Shown: positions 43,974 through 54,339, counted from the stretch's first letter. The stretch: DNA of 63,897 bases from Bacteroidota bacterium (GCA_030698405.1 JAUYMU010000091.1:1-63897), one strand, 5' to 3'. The notes: a model not told the origin generated them from the letters alone. Numbers and translations: made by a program.

Positions 43974-46900
43974 TTATATTCCTTTATAATTCAAATTTGA
44001 TGGCATAAATTGTTCAATCACTTCAACTGAAACTCCTTTGCGGCGGGCGTAATCTTCCACCTGGTCTTTGCTGATTTTCTCGAGACTGAAATATTTTGAT
44101 TCCGGATGTACAAAGAATTCGCCACTCACAGAAGAAGTGGGGTACATCATAAAGTGTTCGGTAAGTTCCATCCCCAAATCAGTAGCATTCAGCATATTGA
44201 AAAGGTTGCCCTTTTCGTGGTGTTCGGGACAGGCCGGATAACCCAATGCCGGGCGTATTCCCTGGTAATCAACATGAAGCATTTCCTCCAGTGTCAGGTT
44301 TTCGTCAGGTACATAACCCCAATATTCCTTGCGGACTTTTTCGTGCAGTACTTCGGCAAATGCTTCGGCTAAACGATCGGCCAGCGCTTCCAGCATTATT
44401 GCATTGTAATCGTCGTGGTCGTCGTGGAAATGCTTCATCCATTTTTCGATGCCAATACCGGCAGTCACAGCGAAACCGCCAAAATAGTCGGCTTTGCCAC
44501 TTTCAATCGGAGCTACAAAGTCAGACAGGCAATAATTTGGCGACCCACCTTTTTTTTCTTCCTGCTGCCGGAGATGGTAAAAACGGCCAATTTCTTTGGT
44601 GCGGGTATCATCTTCAAAAATAACAATGTCATCACCATCGGCATTTGACGGCCAAATGCTGAAAACACCATTTGCCTGAACCATCTTTTCTTCGGCCATC
44701 CGATCAAGCATCCGGTTGGCGTCAGCATACAATTTCCGGGCTTCCTCGCCCTGATGTTCGTCGTTTAGGATATCAGGAAATTTGCCTTTCAGTTCCCAAA
44801 CAAAAAAGAAGAATGTCCAGTCGATGTATTTCCGTAGCTCCTGAATCGGGAAGTCAATCAGTTGTTTGACGCCGATAAAATTGGGTTTGTAAATCGGTGT
44901 GTTGTTCCAATCCAGTTTAAATTTGTTGGCACGGGCAGCGGCAATCGGCAGGTATTTTTTTGCCTTCTTCTGACTGTGAAAATTCCGAATGGTCTGATAT
45001 TCATCGCGTATATCGGCCAAAAACTGTTCATTTCCTGAAATCAGGTTTGAAACAACGCTCACCGCGCGCGATGCGTCTTTCACGTGAATGACCGTATTTT
45101 TATACTGTGTGGCAATTTTTACCGCAGTGTGTATTTTCGAAGTGGTTGCACCGCCTACCAAAAGCGGCAAGTTCATGTTTCGGCGATCCATTTCAGCAGC
45201 CACTTCCGTCATAATTTCGAGTGAAGGGGTAATCAGTCCGCTCAGTCCAATGATATCGACATTTTCCTGAATGGCAGTATCCAGAATTTTACTGGTTGGA
45301 ACCATTACGCCCAAATCGATCACCCTGTAGTTGTTGCAGCCCAGAACCACCCCAACAATATTTTTTCCGATGTCGTGCACGTCACCTTTAACAGTGGCCA
45401 TCAGCACCACTTTCCGGTTGTCGGTGGTATCGAATTTGTCTTTGTCGGCTTCGATGTACGGGAGCAAATAAGCCACGGCCTTTTTCATTACCCGCGCCGA
45501 TTTGATCACCTGCGGAAGAAACATTTTTCCGGCGCCAAATAAGTCGCCAACGATGTTCATTCCATCCATCAGCGGACCTTCAATAATATTTAGCACAGGC
45601 GAATAATGTGGCAATGCTTCTGCCAGATCAATCTCAATGTAATCGGGCAATCCTTTGATCAGCGCATGTTCCAGTCGTTTTTCAACCGGAAGTTCCCGCC
45701 ATTCATCGATGCGCTCTTCTTTGGCATCCTGAGCTTTTAATGTCTGGGCAAATTCGAGCAATTCTTCGGTTGCTTCAGGTTTTTTATTCAGGACCAGATT
45801 CTCCACTTTCTCCAGAAAATCCTTGGGAATTTCATCGTAAATCTGCAACATTCCGGGATTCACAATGCCCATGTCGAGCCCGGCTTTGATCGCATGAAAC
45901 AAGAAAACTGAATGAATTGCTTCGCGAACCTGGTCGTTTCCACGGAAGGAAAATGAAACATTGCTGACCCCGCCACTTGTTTTGGCATGTTTCAGATTTT
46001 TCTTGATCCAGCTCACCGCATTAATGAAATCCACCGCATAATTATAGTGTTCTTCCATTCCGGTGCCGATGATCAGGATATTCGAATCGAAAATGATGTC
46101 CTGCGGCGGAAAGTTGATTTCGTTGACCAGAATGTTGTAGGCACGCTGGCAAATTTGAATTCGCCTTTCAAAAGTGTCGGCCTGTCCGTCTTCATCGAAA
46201 GCCATTACCACAACCGCCGCCCCATATCGTTTCAGCAGCTGTGCCTGTTTCCGGAACACCGCTTCGCCTTCTTTCATGCTTATTGAATTCACAATTGCCT
46301 TACCCTGCAGGCATTTCAGGCCAGCTTCTATCACTTCCCATTTCGATGAATCGATCATGATCGGAACGCGTGCAATATCGGGTTCGGCCATCAGCAATTT
46401 CAGGAAAGTAACCATTTCCTTTTTGGCATCAATCATGGCATCGTCCATGTTTACATCGATGATCTGTGCGCCCTCGTCAACCTGATTGCGGGCAATGGCA
46501 AGCGCTTCCTCGTATTTTTCCTCCTTGATCAGCCGGGCAAACTTACGCGATCCGGCCACGTTGCAGCGTTCGCCGATGTTCACAAAATTGGTTTCCGGAG
46601 TAAGAACAACCGGTTCCAGTCCGCTAAGAATGGTATGTTTACTTTTTTTTCTCCGGTGATGGGGTTCTGATTTAGCTGCAATTTTCGCAAGTTCGCGAAT
46701 GTGATCAGGAGTTGTTCCGCAGCAACCGCCAATAATGTTTACGAATTTGTTGTCGAGAAAATCGCCCACCTGATGCGCCATTTCAGCAGGAGTTTCATCG
46801 TATTCGCCAAACTGGTTGGGCAATCCGGCATTCGGATAAGCGCTGATGAAAAACGGCGCTTTTTTGGAAAGTTCTTCCAGATAGGGTCGCAAGTCTTTGG

Positions 46901-47648
46901 CTCCCAGCGAGCAGTTCAGGCCAATACTCAGCAAATCGATGTGCGAAACCGATGCCAGAAAAGCTTCGACAGTTTGTCCTGAAAGTGTTCGTCCGCTTGC
47001 ATCGGTTATTGTTCCTGAAACCATTACTGGCAGGCGGATTCCGCGTTCTTCCAATTCATCTTCAATGGCGAATAGTGCTGCTTTGGCATTCAGTGTATCG
47101 AAAATGGTTTCAACCAGCAGCAAATCCACCCCGCCATCTAGCAAGCCTTTTAACTGTTCTCTGTACGATGCTTTTACCTCGTCAAAAGTTACTGAGCGGA
47201 ACCCCGGATCGTTAACATCCGGAGAAAGCGAAAGGGTTTTGTTCATCGGACCAATTGCCCCGGCTACATAGCGCGGTTTCTCCGGATTTTTGGCGGTAAA
47301 TGCTTCGGCAAGCTCAGCAGCCAGGCGCGCTGATTGAAAGTTAAGCTGGTAAACCCATTCTTCCAAATGGTAATCGGCCTGCGAAATGCTTGTGGAGTTG
47401 AAAGTATTGGTTTCGATGATGTCGGCGCCTGCTTCCAGAAATTCGGCATGAATCTCCCTGATAATTTCAGGTTTCGTGATCGAAAGCAGATCGTTGTTTC
47501 CTCTCAGATCGTATTGAAAATCAGTAAAAATTGCGCCGCGGAAATCTTCTTCCGACAGTCGGTATTTCTGAATCATGGTTCCCATGGCACCATCGAGTAC
47601 CAAAACCCGTGATTCGAGTTCTTTGCGTATATCTTTTTTTATAGTCAT
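43974..47648 (-). CDS. metH: Cobalamin-dependent methionine synthase MetH
   Basis: The 1224-residue enzyme has the full four-module set: homocysteine-binding barrel with zinc Cys ligands (GLNCSLGAK and [11 protein letters not shown]), folate-binding barrel ([30 protein letters not shown]), cap plus cobalamin domain ([25 protein letters not shown] with the axial His, then [13 protein letters not shown]) and the AdoMet-activation domain at the C-terminus ([34 protein letters not shown]). It transfers the methyl group of 5-methyl-THF to homocysteine. The 522-base gap upstream has no visible riboswitch. Confidence 0.97.
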   Translation of the reverse strand: MTIKKDIRKELESRVLVLDGAMGTMIQKYRLSEEDFRGAIFTDFQYDLRGNNDLLSITKPEIIREIHAEFLEAGADIIETNTFNSTSISQADYHLEEWVYQLNFQSARLAAELAEAFTAKNPEKPRYVAGAIGPMNKTLSLSPDVNDPGFRSVTFDEVKASYREQLKGLLDGGVDLLLVETIFDTLNAKAALFAIEDELEERGIRLPVMVSGTITDASGRTLSGQTVEAFLASVSHIDLLSIGLNCSLGAKDLRPYLEELSKKAPFFISAYPNAGLPNQFGEYDETPAEMAHQVGDFLDNKFVNIIGGCCGTTPDHIRELAKIAAKSEPHHRRKKSKHTILSGLEPVVLTPETNFVNIGERCNVAGSRKFARLIKEEKYEEALAIARNQVDEGAQIIDVNMDDAMIDAKKEMVTFLKLLMAEPDIARVPIMIDSSKWEVIEAGLKCLQGKAIVNSISMKEGEAVFRKQAQLLKRYGAAVVVMAFDEDGQADTFERRIQICQRAYNILVNEINFPPQDIIFDSNILIIGTGMEEHYNYAVDFINAVSWIKKNLKHAKTSGGVSNVSFSFRGNDQVREAIHSVFLFHAIKAGLDMGIVNPGMLQIYDEIPKDFLEKVENLVLNKKPEATEELLEFAQTLKAQDAKEERIDEWRELPVEKRLEHALIKGLPDYIEIDLAEALPHYSPVLNIIEGPLMDGMNIVGDLFGAGKMFLPQVIKSARVMKKAVAYLLPYIEADKDKFDTTDNRKVVLMATVKGDVHDIGKNIVGVVLGCNNYRVIDLGVMVPTSKILDTAIQENVDIIGLSGLITPSLEIMTEVAAEMDRRNMNLPLLVGGATTSKIHTAVKIATQYKNTVIHVKDASRAVSVVSNLISGNEQFLADIRDEYQTIRNFHSQKKAKKYLPIAAARANKFKLDWNNTPIYKPNFIGVKQLIDFPIQELRKYIDWTFFFFVWELKGKFPDILNDEHQGEEARKLYADANRMLDRMAEEKMVQANGVFSIWPSNADGDDIVIFEDDTRTKEIGRFYHLRQQEEKKGGSPNYCLSDFVAPIESGKADYFGGFAVTAGIGIEKWMKHFHDDHDDYNAIMLEALADRLAEAFAEVLHEKVRKEYWGYVPDENLTLEEMLHVDYQGIRPALGYPACPEHHEKGNLFNMLNATDLGMELTEHFMMYPTSSVSGEFFVHPESKYFSLEKISKDQVEDYARRKGVSVEVIEQFMPSNLNYKGI

Positions 47649-47864
47649 AACAAATTGGTCTATCTACAATTCCAGATAGAAAGAGTAAAATATGGTTTTA
47701 TTAATTTTTAAAGCTTAACAATCTCAGAGGCATTCGGTTCTTTCATATTTTGATGATAAGTTTTTGCAGAGGATTATTAAGAATATTGGCAAAAATAATT
47801 TCAATATACCGAAGTATCAAATAAAACCTTATTTTGTGTAACTGGTTTTGGTTAAAGATGAATT

Positions 47865-47987
47865 TTAATTGAGCTCCCATGGTCTCAAATGATTTATTCC
47901 TTCATAGTCTGAAAATTTGACATCGTCGAGCGAAACAACTATTTTCTGGCGATTGTCTTTAATTAACAACAGATTGCCAAATATATT
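47865..47987 (-). pseudogene. Short coding remnant of an unknown protein, C-terminal end
   Basis: A minus-strand frame without a start codon reads 40 residues ending KIVVSLDDVKFSDYEGINHL and then RPWELN and TAA. Its composition looks protein-like, not random, but I do not recognise the family. It lies in the gap between metH and the methyltransferase gene and is probably the tail of a deleted gene. The rest of 47649-48120 shows no gene. Confidence 0.3.
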
Positions 47988-48120
47988 TCAACTGTATTTG
48001 AAAATTTCTGTAAATACAGATATTTTTCAATCACGATTGAATTATTTGTTCTGAGATTCTTGGTGAGCTTTATAGAAGCCGGCAAAATGCATCGAAACGC
48101 AAAATCCGGATTATTCTGAA

Positions 48121-48137
48121 TATTCCTTTTTGGAATA
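48121..48137. promoter_or_regulatory. Controller-protein operator in front of the methyltransferase gene
   Basis: TATTCC, five T and GGAATA form a 17-bp inverted repeat that differs by one spacer base from the site at 51268-51284. It covers the -33 region of the methyltransferase promoter (TATCTTTG at 48149), so binding there should repress methylase synthesis. Confidence 0.7.
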
Positions 48138-48148
48138 ATTAATTTTAG

Positions 48149-48156
48149 TATCTTTG
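48149..48156 (+). promoter_or_regulatory. Promoter -7 element of the methyltransferase gene
   Basis: TATCTTTG matches TAnnTTTG exactly and lies 14 bases before the ATG at 48171. Confidence 0.65.
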
Positions 48157-48170
48157 CAAAAATAGTTACA

Positions 48171-49865
48171 ATGAAAGAAGTCACGATAAAAAACTCAGGT
48201 TCAACTTTTACTCCAACAAAATTAGCTGATTTCTTGGCTGATAAGATATTTGATGAACTTAATGGCACGTTAAAATCATCTTATACGATACTTGATCCGG
48301 CATGTGGTGAAGGCGAATTATTGACTTCCATTGCAAAGAAATTCCAATTACAAGGTACTCCTGTAAATATTGATATTAAAGGCTTTGATACGAATATTGA
48401 TTATATTGTTTCTGCCAAATCGAATCTTAATGGGTTCAATAATTATTCGGTGGATATACAAAATCAGGATTTTCTTGAAACCACCGGTGCGTGTGAAGAG
48501 CCAGTGGATTTGTTTAGCCCGAAAATCGAATCTGAATACGCTGATATTGTTATCGCCAACCCGCCTTATGTTCGGACTCAAATACTTGGATCAGAAAAGG
48601 CTCAGCAAATAGCCAAACGCTTTAATCTGAAGGGTCGTGTTGATTTGTATTATCCTTTTCTAATTGCTATGACCAATGTGTTAAAAAAGGGTGGGATATT
48701 GGGCGTGATTACCTCAAATCGATATTTATTTACGAAAAGTGGTGAAACTATTCGTAAGTTTCTTCTTGAGAATTATGAATTATTGGAGGTCATAGATCTA
48801 GGAGATACAAAGATTTTCGATGCTGCTGTTTTGCCTGCCATCTTCATCGGGCGGAAAAAAGCGAATAAAAAACAACTTTCAGAACCTTGCCGGTTTGCTA
48901 AAATTTATGAAGAACTTAATGGTTTAGGAAAGCAAACAATACAATCAGATTCCCTATTTGACGTTTTAAATTCAAAACAGTCAGGCACTTATCTGGTAAA
49001 AGAAAAGAAATACAATTTAAATATCGGATTGTTAAAGCACACCACAAACAAAGCTGACATCTGGCAGATGACTAATAGAAATGAGAATGATTGGATTAAA
49101 AAGATTAAATCATATACCTCATTTGTAATTGGAGACCGGTTCAATGTTCGTATTGGTGTAAAATCATGTGCTGATAAAGTATTCATTAAAGAGAGTTGGG
49201 AGAATGAATCAATTAAACCAGAAGATGTTTTATTTAAAAAACTTATCTCTCAGGAAAATATTCAGCGATGGTGTTTTTCATCGGTCAACGATTTGAAAAT
49301 TTTATATCCACATTACTCTGAAAACGGAAAACGTCTGGTCATAAATTTGGAAGATTATCCCAATGCTAAAGCATATTTTGAAAATCATAAAGAACAATTG
49401 TCAGGACGAAAATATTTGATGGATGCCGGACGAAATTGGTTTGAAATGTGGGTTCCTCAGAATCCGGCTTTTTGGGTTTTGCCTAAATTAGTTTTTCCGG
49501 ATATTAGTATTGATGCCAGATTTTATTATGATGAAAACGGCTCAGTTGTAAATGGGAATTGCTATTGGATTGTTGCTCAAAATGAAGAAGAAAAGGAGTT
49601 ATTATTTCTAATACAGGGCATTGCCAATTCTGATTTAATGTCGCGATACCACGATTTGTGTTTCAATAACAAGTTGTATTCTGGCAGAAGACGGTATTTT
49701 AGTCAGTATATTGAGAAATACCCAATACCTAATCCAAAGGCTCAAAGCTCAAAGCAGATAATTGCAATAGTTAAACAACTTAATGAATTATCGGCTGATA
49801 ATAAAGATGTTACTGAATTGGAAAAGGAACTTAATAGATTTGTAGAAAAGGCTTTTGGCTTTTAA
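48171..49865 (+). CDS. Adenine-specific DNA methyltransferase of a type II system
   Basis: The 564-residue protein is a gamma-class N6-adenine methyltransferase (Eco57I-like): AdoMet-binding LDPACGEGELL at residues 41-51, catalytic NPPY at 130-133 and the conserved LGVITSNRYL, with a C-terminal target-recognition region of about 300 residues containing W-rich blocks (FEMWVPQNPAFWVLPKLVFPDI). Its length and layout resemble M.PstI and M.SalI types. The gene is AT-rich relative to cysS or metH, suggesting acquisition by transfer. It converges on the endonuclease gene. Confidence 0.9.
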   Translation: MKEVTIKNSGSTFTPTKLADFLADKIFDELNGTLKSSYTILDPACGEGELLTSIAKKFQLQGTPVNIDIKGFDTNIDYIVSAKSNLNGFNNYSVDIQNQDFLETTGACEEPVDLFSPKIESEYADIVIANPPYVRTQILGSEKAQQIAKRFNLKGRVDLYYPFLIAMTNVLKKGGILGVITSNRYLFTKSGETIRKFLLENYELLEVIDLGDTKIFDAAVLPAIFIGRKKANKKQLSEPCRFAKIYEELNGLGKQTIQSDSLFDVLNSKQSGTYLVKEKKYNLNIGLLKHTTNKADIWQMTNRNENDWIKKIKSYTSFVIGDRFNVRIGVKSCADKVFIKESWENESIKPEDVLFKKLISQENIQRWCFSSVNDLKILYPHYSENGKRLVINLEDYPNAKAYFENHKEQLSGRKYLMDAGRNWFEMWVPQNPAFWVLPKLVFPDISIDARFYYDENGSVVNGNCYWIVAQNEEEKELLFLIQGIANSDLMSRYHDLCFNNKLYSGRRRYFSQYIEKYPIPNPKAQSSKQIIAIVKQLNELSADNKDVTELEKELNRFVEKAFGF

Positions 49866-49965
49866 GGATTGAAAACACATTGTCCATTGTACAAGTCAAA
49901 AAAGCTCATCGGGATTGAACGTTGGCATTTAAAACTAACATCACTTACATAAGTGAAAATTTCAC

Positions 49966-50976
49966 CTAATTTTCCCCGGGGGCAAGAATGATACCTTCGA
50001 TGATGCCGGTTTTCGGATCTGTAAGTGCAATCAAATAGCGGACATCAAATGTCGTGAGATTATTTTCTTCAAATACTATTTCTTCTTTTTCCGGACTAAA
50101 TCTACCTAAATCAACAGTCTGAGCATCTTGTACTTTTACCTCTAACAATTGATTCGGAATATCAGGAAACCCACCAATTAGATTCTTGTTAACAGCTATT
50201 TCATAGCCCAATAATTCCAAAGTCATTCGTTCCAAAGCTTGACCCCGATTTTTTGTCGAATTACTTTGGAGTACTCGTCCAATGAGTTTTTTCGCAACCA
50301 TTTCAACTAAAAGCCCGATAGAATATAGATTTTGAAGATTCGGTTCATTTGCGATGGAATTATTGTGTTTTCCGTAAGTGTCTGTAATGTAGTAGGATAA
50401 TTTTTTGCTGTCATGAAAGGAAAGTATTTTACTCTCACTTGTATAAATCTGGTTCCTGGCTTTGTTTGAAATCAACAACTGATGCTTTATCGTTGGCTTT
50501 CCAAATTTTCCAAAATGAGTTTCAACGTAATCAGCTGTCAATATTACAATTGACGCAATTTTGTTATTCTCACGATCAATTTTTACAAATACATATCGTA
50601 CCTCATTGCATTTCAGCATTGCACCTGAATCATACCTGACCAAAACCGTTTTGCAATTTGGTATTCTGTTCCATACTTGTAGATTATAAGATGTTCCGGT
50701 CGTAACAATATAGGTATCTATCAATTCACGTAACATTTTAGGAACACCTTTTTTCCTTGGGGGTACAATTTCAAACTCATTTTCTATGGCTCCTTCTGGC
50801 AATCCATTTGTAAAAAGCTCATTGGCAATAAGTTTCCGTATGTTAGTACCGTCAGTTCTTGTTTTACCTGTAAGTTTAAACTCTTTTCCAATTAAGCCTT
50901 TTAGAATTTCAGGTAATTCTTTTGTATCAGTTAAATGGGCTGGTGATTTGGGCGGAATTTTAAATGCTTTATCCAT
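49966..50976 (-). CDS. Probable type II restriction endonuclease (PD-(D/E)XK)
   Basis: The 336-residue protein has no strong family name visible, but its C-terminal part shows a nuclease motif: NRGQALERMTLELLGY, then GGFPDIPNQLLEVKVQD with Asp272, Glu279 and Lys281 as the PD...E-x-K set. Its place beside the methyltransferase, six bases behind a controller-type regulator gene, marks it as the restriction enzyme. The recognition sequence cannot be read from the sequence. Confidence 0.78.
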   Translation of the reverse strand: MDKAFKIPPKSPAHLTDTKELPEILKGLIGKEFKLTGKTRTDGTNIRKLIANELFTNGLPEGAIENEFEIVPPRKKGVPKMLRELIDTYIVTTGTSYNLQVWNRIPNCKTVLVRYDSGAMLKCNEVRYVFVKIDRENNKIASIVILTADYVETHFGKFGKPTIKHQLLISNKARNQIYTSESKILSFHDSKKLSYYITDTYGKHNNSIANEPNLQNLYSIGLLVEMVAKKLIGRVLQSNSTKNRGQALERMTLELLGYEIAVNKNLIGGFPDIPNQLLEVKVQDAQTVDLGRFSPEKEEIVFEENNLTTFDVRYLIALTDPKTGIIEGIILAPGEN

Positions 50977-50982
50977 AATTCT

Positions 50983-51222
50983 TTATCTCGTGGTTTCAGT
51001 ATCAGGAATAAAGAATGTAATGGGTTGATTATAAAGCTTGGCTAATTCCAATAAAATTAAGAAATCGACACGTCTTGCCCCGTTCTCGATTTTTGAGAGT
51101 TCACTTTGTGAAACAATCTTACTATCAGCGACTTGTTTCTGTGATAATCCTGTATTTTCTCGCGCTTCAATCAGTTTACTAGAAAGATAACGTCTTTTTT
51201 TGCTGTAATCATTTCTATTCAT
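50983..51222 (-). CDS. Restriction-modification controller (C) protein, XRE family
   Basis: The 79-residue protein is a single HTH_3/XRE domain (LIEARENTGLSQKQVADSKIVSQSELSKIENGARRVDFLILLELAKLYNQPITFFI), the size and form of C proteins such as C.PvuII. It sits upstream of and in the same operon as the endonuclease gene. C proteins bind operators next to their own promoter, first activating then repressing C and R, and often repress M; sites of one sequence in front of both M and C support this. Confidence 0.87.
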   Translation of the reverse strand: MNRNDYSKKRRYLSSKLIEARENTGLSQKQVADSKIVSQSELSKIENGARRVDFLILLELAKLYNQPITFFIPDTETTR

Positions 51223-51267
51223 AACTTTTAAATATTCCTTATTGCAATATTATAGAATATGATTCGT

Positions 51268-51284
51268 TATTCCATTTTGGAATA
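51268..51284. promoter_or_regulatory. Controller-protein operator between C and cysS
   Basis: TATTCC, ATTTT and GGAATA form a 17-bp inverted repeat nearly identical to the one before the methyltransferase gene. It lies 16 bases upstream of a -7-like element of the C gene (TAATATTG, minus strand, 51252-51245) and 37 bases before the cysS -7 element. A further TATTCC half-site with a GAATA partner surrounds that -7 element (51233-51259). Confidence 0.7.
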
Positions 51285-51320
51285 TAGGAAGTTTCACAGC
51301 CCCATTTCATCAATAATTTT

Positions 51321-51328
51321 TACATTTG
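51321..51328 (+). promoter_or_regulatory. Promoter -7 element of cysS
   Basis: TACATTTG fits TAnnTTTG exactly, 16-22 bases before the likely cysS start codon. Confidence 0.65.
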
Positions 51329-51349
51329 CAGCATCTAAAATCAATGATC

Positions 51350-52825
51350 ATGATTCAGGAAATACAGATTTACAACACGCTTACCCGCAAGAAAGAAGTT
51401 TTTGAACCGATTGTTCCCGGCAAGGTAGGGTTGTACGTTTGTGGCCCAACGGTTTATGGTCCGCCTCATCTGGGTCATGCCCGCTCAGCGATTAGCTTCG
51501 ATTTAGTATTTCGTTTCCTGAAACAGATTGGTTACAAAGTTCGTTACGTGCGCAACATTACCGATGTTGGCCATTTGGTGGCCGATGCCGACGAGGGTGA
51601 AGACAAAATTGCAAAACAAGCCAAACTTGATGAACTGGAGCCAATGGAAGTGGTTCAAAAATACACCAATATGTACCACGAGGCAATGGCGCTGCTCAAT
51701 CTGGAATCGCCCAGCATTGAACCGCGTGCTTCAGGGCATATCATTGAGCAGATAGAGGAAGTGAAGAAAATACTTAGCTCCGGATATGGTTATGAAAGCA
51801 ACGGTTCTGTATATTTTGATGTCGAAAAATTTGCTTCCGAAAATGAATACGGAAAACTTTCGGGTCGAAAAATTGAAGACCTGATCAGCAACACACGAAC
51901 GCTGGATGGTCAGGATGAAAAACGCTCCGGATTGGATTTTGCCATCTGGAAAAAAGCACAACCAGAACACATTATGCGCTGGCCATCGCCCTGGAGTGAA
52001 GGATTTCCGGGATGGCACATGGAATGTACCGCCATGAGCTGCAAATATCTGGGTGACACTTTCGACATTCACGGTGGCGGAATGGATTTGACTTTTCCGC
52101 ACCACGAAGCCGAAATGGCGCAGGCTCAGGCAGCCCATGGAAAACCTGCCGTTCGCTATTGGATGCACAACAACATGATTACCCTGAACGGCCAGAAAAT
52201 GGGCAAATCGCTCGGAAACGCCATTTCACTCGAAGAATTTTTTAGCGGAAATCATCCACTTCTTGAAAAAGCTTACAGCCCGATGACCATCCGCTTTTTC
52301 ATGTTGCAGGCGCATTACCGGAGCACGCTCGATTTCTCGAACGAGGCGCTTCAGGCTTCAGAAAAAGGATTGGAACGCCTGATGAAAGCCGTTTCCAAAA
52401 TTGAAACCTTGCCTGTTTCTGAAACTTCTTCAGTAAATATTGCGGAACTTTCAAACAATTGCTATACTGCAATGGGCGACGATATGAACAGCCCCATTGC
52501 GATGAGTTATTTATTCGAAGGGGTGAAAATCATCAATTCGGTTGCCGACGGAAATACCAGTATTACGCTGGCTGATCGCGATGCATTAAAATCGCTTTTC
52601 AACGCTTTTGTTTTCGACATTTTTGGGTTGAAAACTGAAAATCAGGCAGAAGCAGGAAATAGCGAAGTGCTGAACGAAGTGGTTGCTCTGCTGATGAAAC
52701 TTCGTGCTGAAGCCAAAACCAATAAAGACTGGGCAACTTCGGACAAAATCCGCAACGAACTGGCCGCAATCGGATTTGATATCAAGGATGGCAAAGAAGG
52801 TGTGAGCTGGGAGTTGAAGAAGTAA
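51350..52825 (+). CDS. cysS: Cysteine--tRNA ligase
   Basis: The 491-residue class I synthetase has [24 protein letters not shown] (zinc Cys and HIGH variant HLGH), [41 protein letters not shown], and the KMSKS variant KMGKSLGN, then the DALR helical domain and a short C-terminal domain. The ATG at 51350 (MIQEIQIYN) is preferred because it leaves a short leader behind the -7 element; ATG 51344 is equally possible, and the longer frame from 51326 overlaps the promoter. Confidence 0.96.
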   Translation: MIQEIQIYNTLTRKKEVFEPIVPGKVGLYVCGPTVYGPPHLGHARSAISFDLVFRFLKQIGYKVRYVRNITDVGHLVADADEGEDKIAKQAKLDELEPMEVVQKYTNMYHEAMALLNLESPSIEPRASGHIIEQIEEVKKILSSGYGYESNGSVYFDVEKFASENEYGKLSGRKIEDLISNTRTLDGQDEKRSGLDFAIWKKAQPEHIMRWPSPWSEGFPGWHMECTAMSCKYLGDTFDIHGGGMDLTFPHHEAEMAQAQAAHGKPAVRYWMHNNMITLNGQKMGKSLGNAISLEEFFSGNHPLLEKAYSPMTIRFFMLQAHYRSTLDFSNEALQASEKGLERLMKAVSKIETLPVSETSSVNIAELSNNCYTAMGDDMNSPIAMSYLFEGVKIINSVADGNTSITLADRDALKSLFNAFVFDIFGLKTENQAEAGNSEVLNEVVALLMKLRAEAKTNKDWATSDKIRNELAAIGFDIKDGKEGVSWELKK

Positions 52826-52881
52826 ACAGTGGTCAGTCACAGTCACCAAAAATCAGTATTTACAGATTTATTCAATTTCTC

Positions 52882-53403
52882 CTATTGATCAGGTTGACAA
52901 TCACCTATTATTTTCAATAAACCCGTACTTTCATCTTCTGAAAGCTCCTTGTAATTCAGAACGTTTCCGAGTAATTTAACTGATTCCTGAAGTTGCTTCA
53001 ACTGCTCATTTTGCTGAAGTAGCCGACGTTCGTTGATCGAAAAACCCTGAATCAAATAATCTTTCAAAATTTTGTTGGCCCAAATACGGAATTGGGTTCC
53101 TCTTTTTGATTTAATTCTATAACCGACTGATATGATTACATCAAGGTTAAAAAACTCAATATTTCGTTCAACTTCTCTGTCTCCTTCAAGTTGAACTGTT
53201 GCAAAATTTGCAACAGTTGCTTCCATATTCAGTTCTTTCTCTTTGAAAATGTTATTTATATGTCTGGATATAACCGACTTGTCTCTTTGAAAAAGTTCGG
53301 TTAATTGCATCAGATTTAGCCAAACCGTATCATTCTCCAGTTTAACCTGAATTTCAGTAGTGCCGTCTTGTGCTTTGAATATCTGTATTTCTGAATTGTT
53401 CAT
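52882..53403 (-). CDS. RhuM-family protein, C-terminally truncated
   Basis: The 173-residue product keeps the RhuM N-terminal module (EIQVKLENDTVWLNLMQLTELFQRDKSVISRHINNIFKEKEL, NLDVIISVGYRIKSKRGTQFRIWANKILKDYLIQGF) but stops after the coiled-coil, at STGLLKIIGD followed by five foreign residues. Complete RhuM proteins run to about 300-350 residues with a Fic-like/toxin-like C-terminal half. The stop lies 57 bases from the end of cysS, so the second half was probably deleted. Confidence 0.8.
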   Translation of the reverse strand: MNNSEIQIFKAQDGTTEIQVKLENDTVWLNLMQLTELFQRDKSVISRHINNIFKEKELNMEATVANFATVQLEGDREVERNIEFFNLDVIISVGYRIKSKRGTQFRIWANKILKDYLIQGFSINERRLLQQNEQLKQLQESVKLLGNVLNYKELSEDESTGLLKIIGDCQPDQ

Positions 53404-53448
53404 CCGACCTAAATTTTTCTTAAAAGTACGAAATTATGAGTAAAATAA

Positions 53449-54138
53449 TCAGGCGGTTGCAAGCGTAGCGATACTTACCCTTGCGTCAGTTTTGGAAATA
53501 ATGGCCTGGGCACAGGCTTCGAGCGTCGAGCCGGTTGTCACCACATCGTCAACCAACAAAATGTGTTTTCCTGAAAATGCTTCCGGATCGGTTAATTCGA
53601 AAATTCCTTCCACATTTTGCCACCGCTCGAAACGGGCTTTTCGCGTTTGTGTTTCGGTTGCGGTAATCCTTTTCAGGTTGTCGTCTGAGAGTTGTTTTTG
53701 CATTTGTAGTGCAATTCCTGAAGCAATCCACCAACTCTGATTGTACCCGCGCTTTTTCTCTTTCAGCAGGTGAAGCGGCACCGGACAAATCACATCGACA
53801 GAGGTGAAATTTTCAGACATCAACAAATCAATACCGAATTGTTTCCCGATTTCCGCACCCAGTTCTTTCATTCCCTTGTACTTGAGGTTGTGTAGCAGCG
53901 ATTGGTATTTACTGCCTTTGCTGAAATGGAAAAATGCGGTGGCATGTTCAATTCTCACCCTTCCGTAGAAAAGTTGGGCGACCGGATTTTCAGGTTCAAG
54001 GTGAAAATTTGTTCGCGGAATATGGTGCAGGCAGTGCAGGCAAATCCACTGTTCCTGCTCAATCAGCTTATCGCCGCATGTGACACACAGATTTGGAAAA
54101 ATCAGTTCGGTAAGGTAATACAGAATAGGGGAGTTCAT
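53449..54138 (-). CDS. ComF-family phosphoribosyltransferase-like protein
   Basis: The 229-residue protein has an N-terminal zinc-ribbon (CVTCGDK and CLHC, about residues 17-40) and a PRTase domain with VDVICPVPLHLLKEKKRGYNQSWWIASGI and HILLVDDVVTTGSTLEACAQAI, the diphosphate-binding loop. ComF/GntX relatives are involved in DNA uptake or phosphoribosyl metabolism. Function in Bacteroidota is not established. Confidence 0.88.
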   Translation of the reverse strand: MNSPILYYLTELIFPNLCVTCGDKLIEQEQWICLHCLHHIPRTNFHLEPENPVAQLFYGRVRIEHATAFFHFSKGSKYQSLLHNLKYKGMKELGAEIGKQFGIDLLMSENFTSVDVICPVPLHLLKEKKRGYNQSWWIASGIALQMQKQLSDDNLKRITATETQTRKARFERWQNVEGIFELTDPEAFSGKHILLVDDVVTTGSTLEACAQAIISKTDARVSIATLATA

Positions 54139-54279
54139 CGTGTAATTTTAGTTGTTTAGTTTTCAGTGAGATAATTGATTAGAAAGTTACGGAATAATAT
54201 TAAATCATAATTTATTTGGTTGAGATTTTTTTTCAGTAACTTAGTGAGGAAAATTTGACAAATCATAAAAATTGCAACT

Positions 54280-54339
54280 ATGAAACGAGCATGTTCGTTA
54301 AACACAGTCAAGGATGGATATTTCACATGCGAGTTCCAT
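54280..54339. repeat. MITE-like element, short copy C
   Basis: ATGAAACGAGCATG (54280-54293) and, on the other strand, ATGGAACTCGCATG (54339-54326) form the inverted ends seen in copies A and B. The interior is about 40 bp shorter. It ends 28 bases before the DJ-1/PfpI start. Bases 54139-54279 are AT-rich and hold no gene. Confidence 0.65.

Noticed and set aside
42177-47700. Possible SAM or cobalamin riboswitch before metF or metH
   Set aside because: I looked for SAM-I and B12-box core sequences in both leaders and found none.
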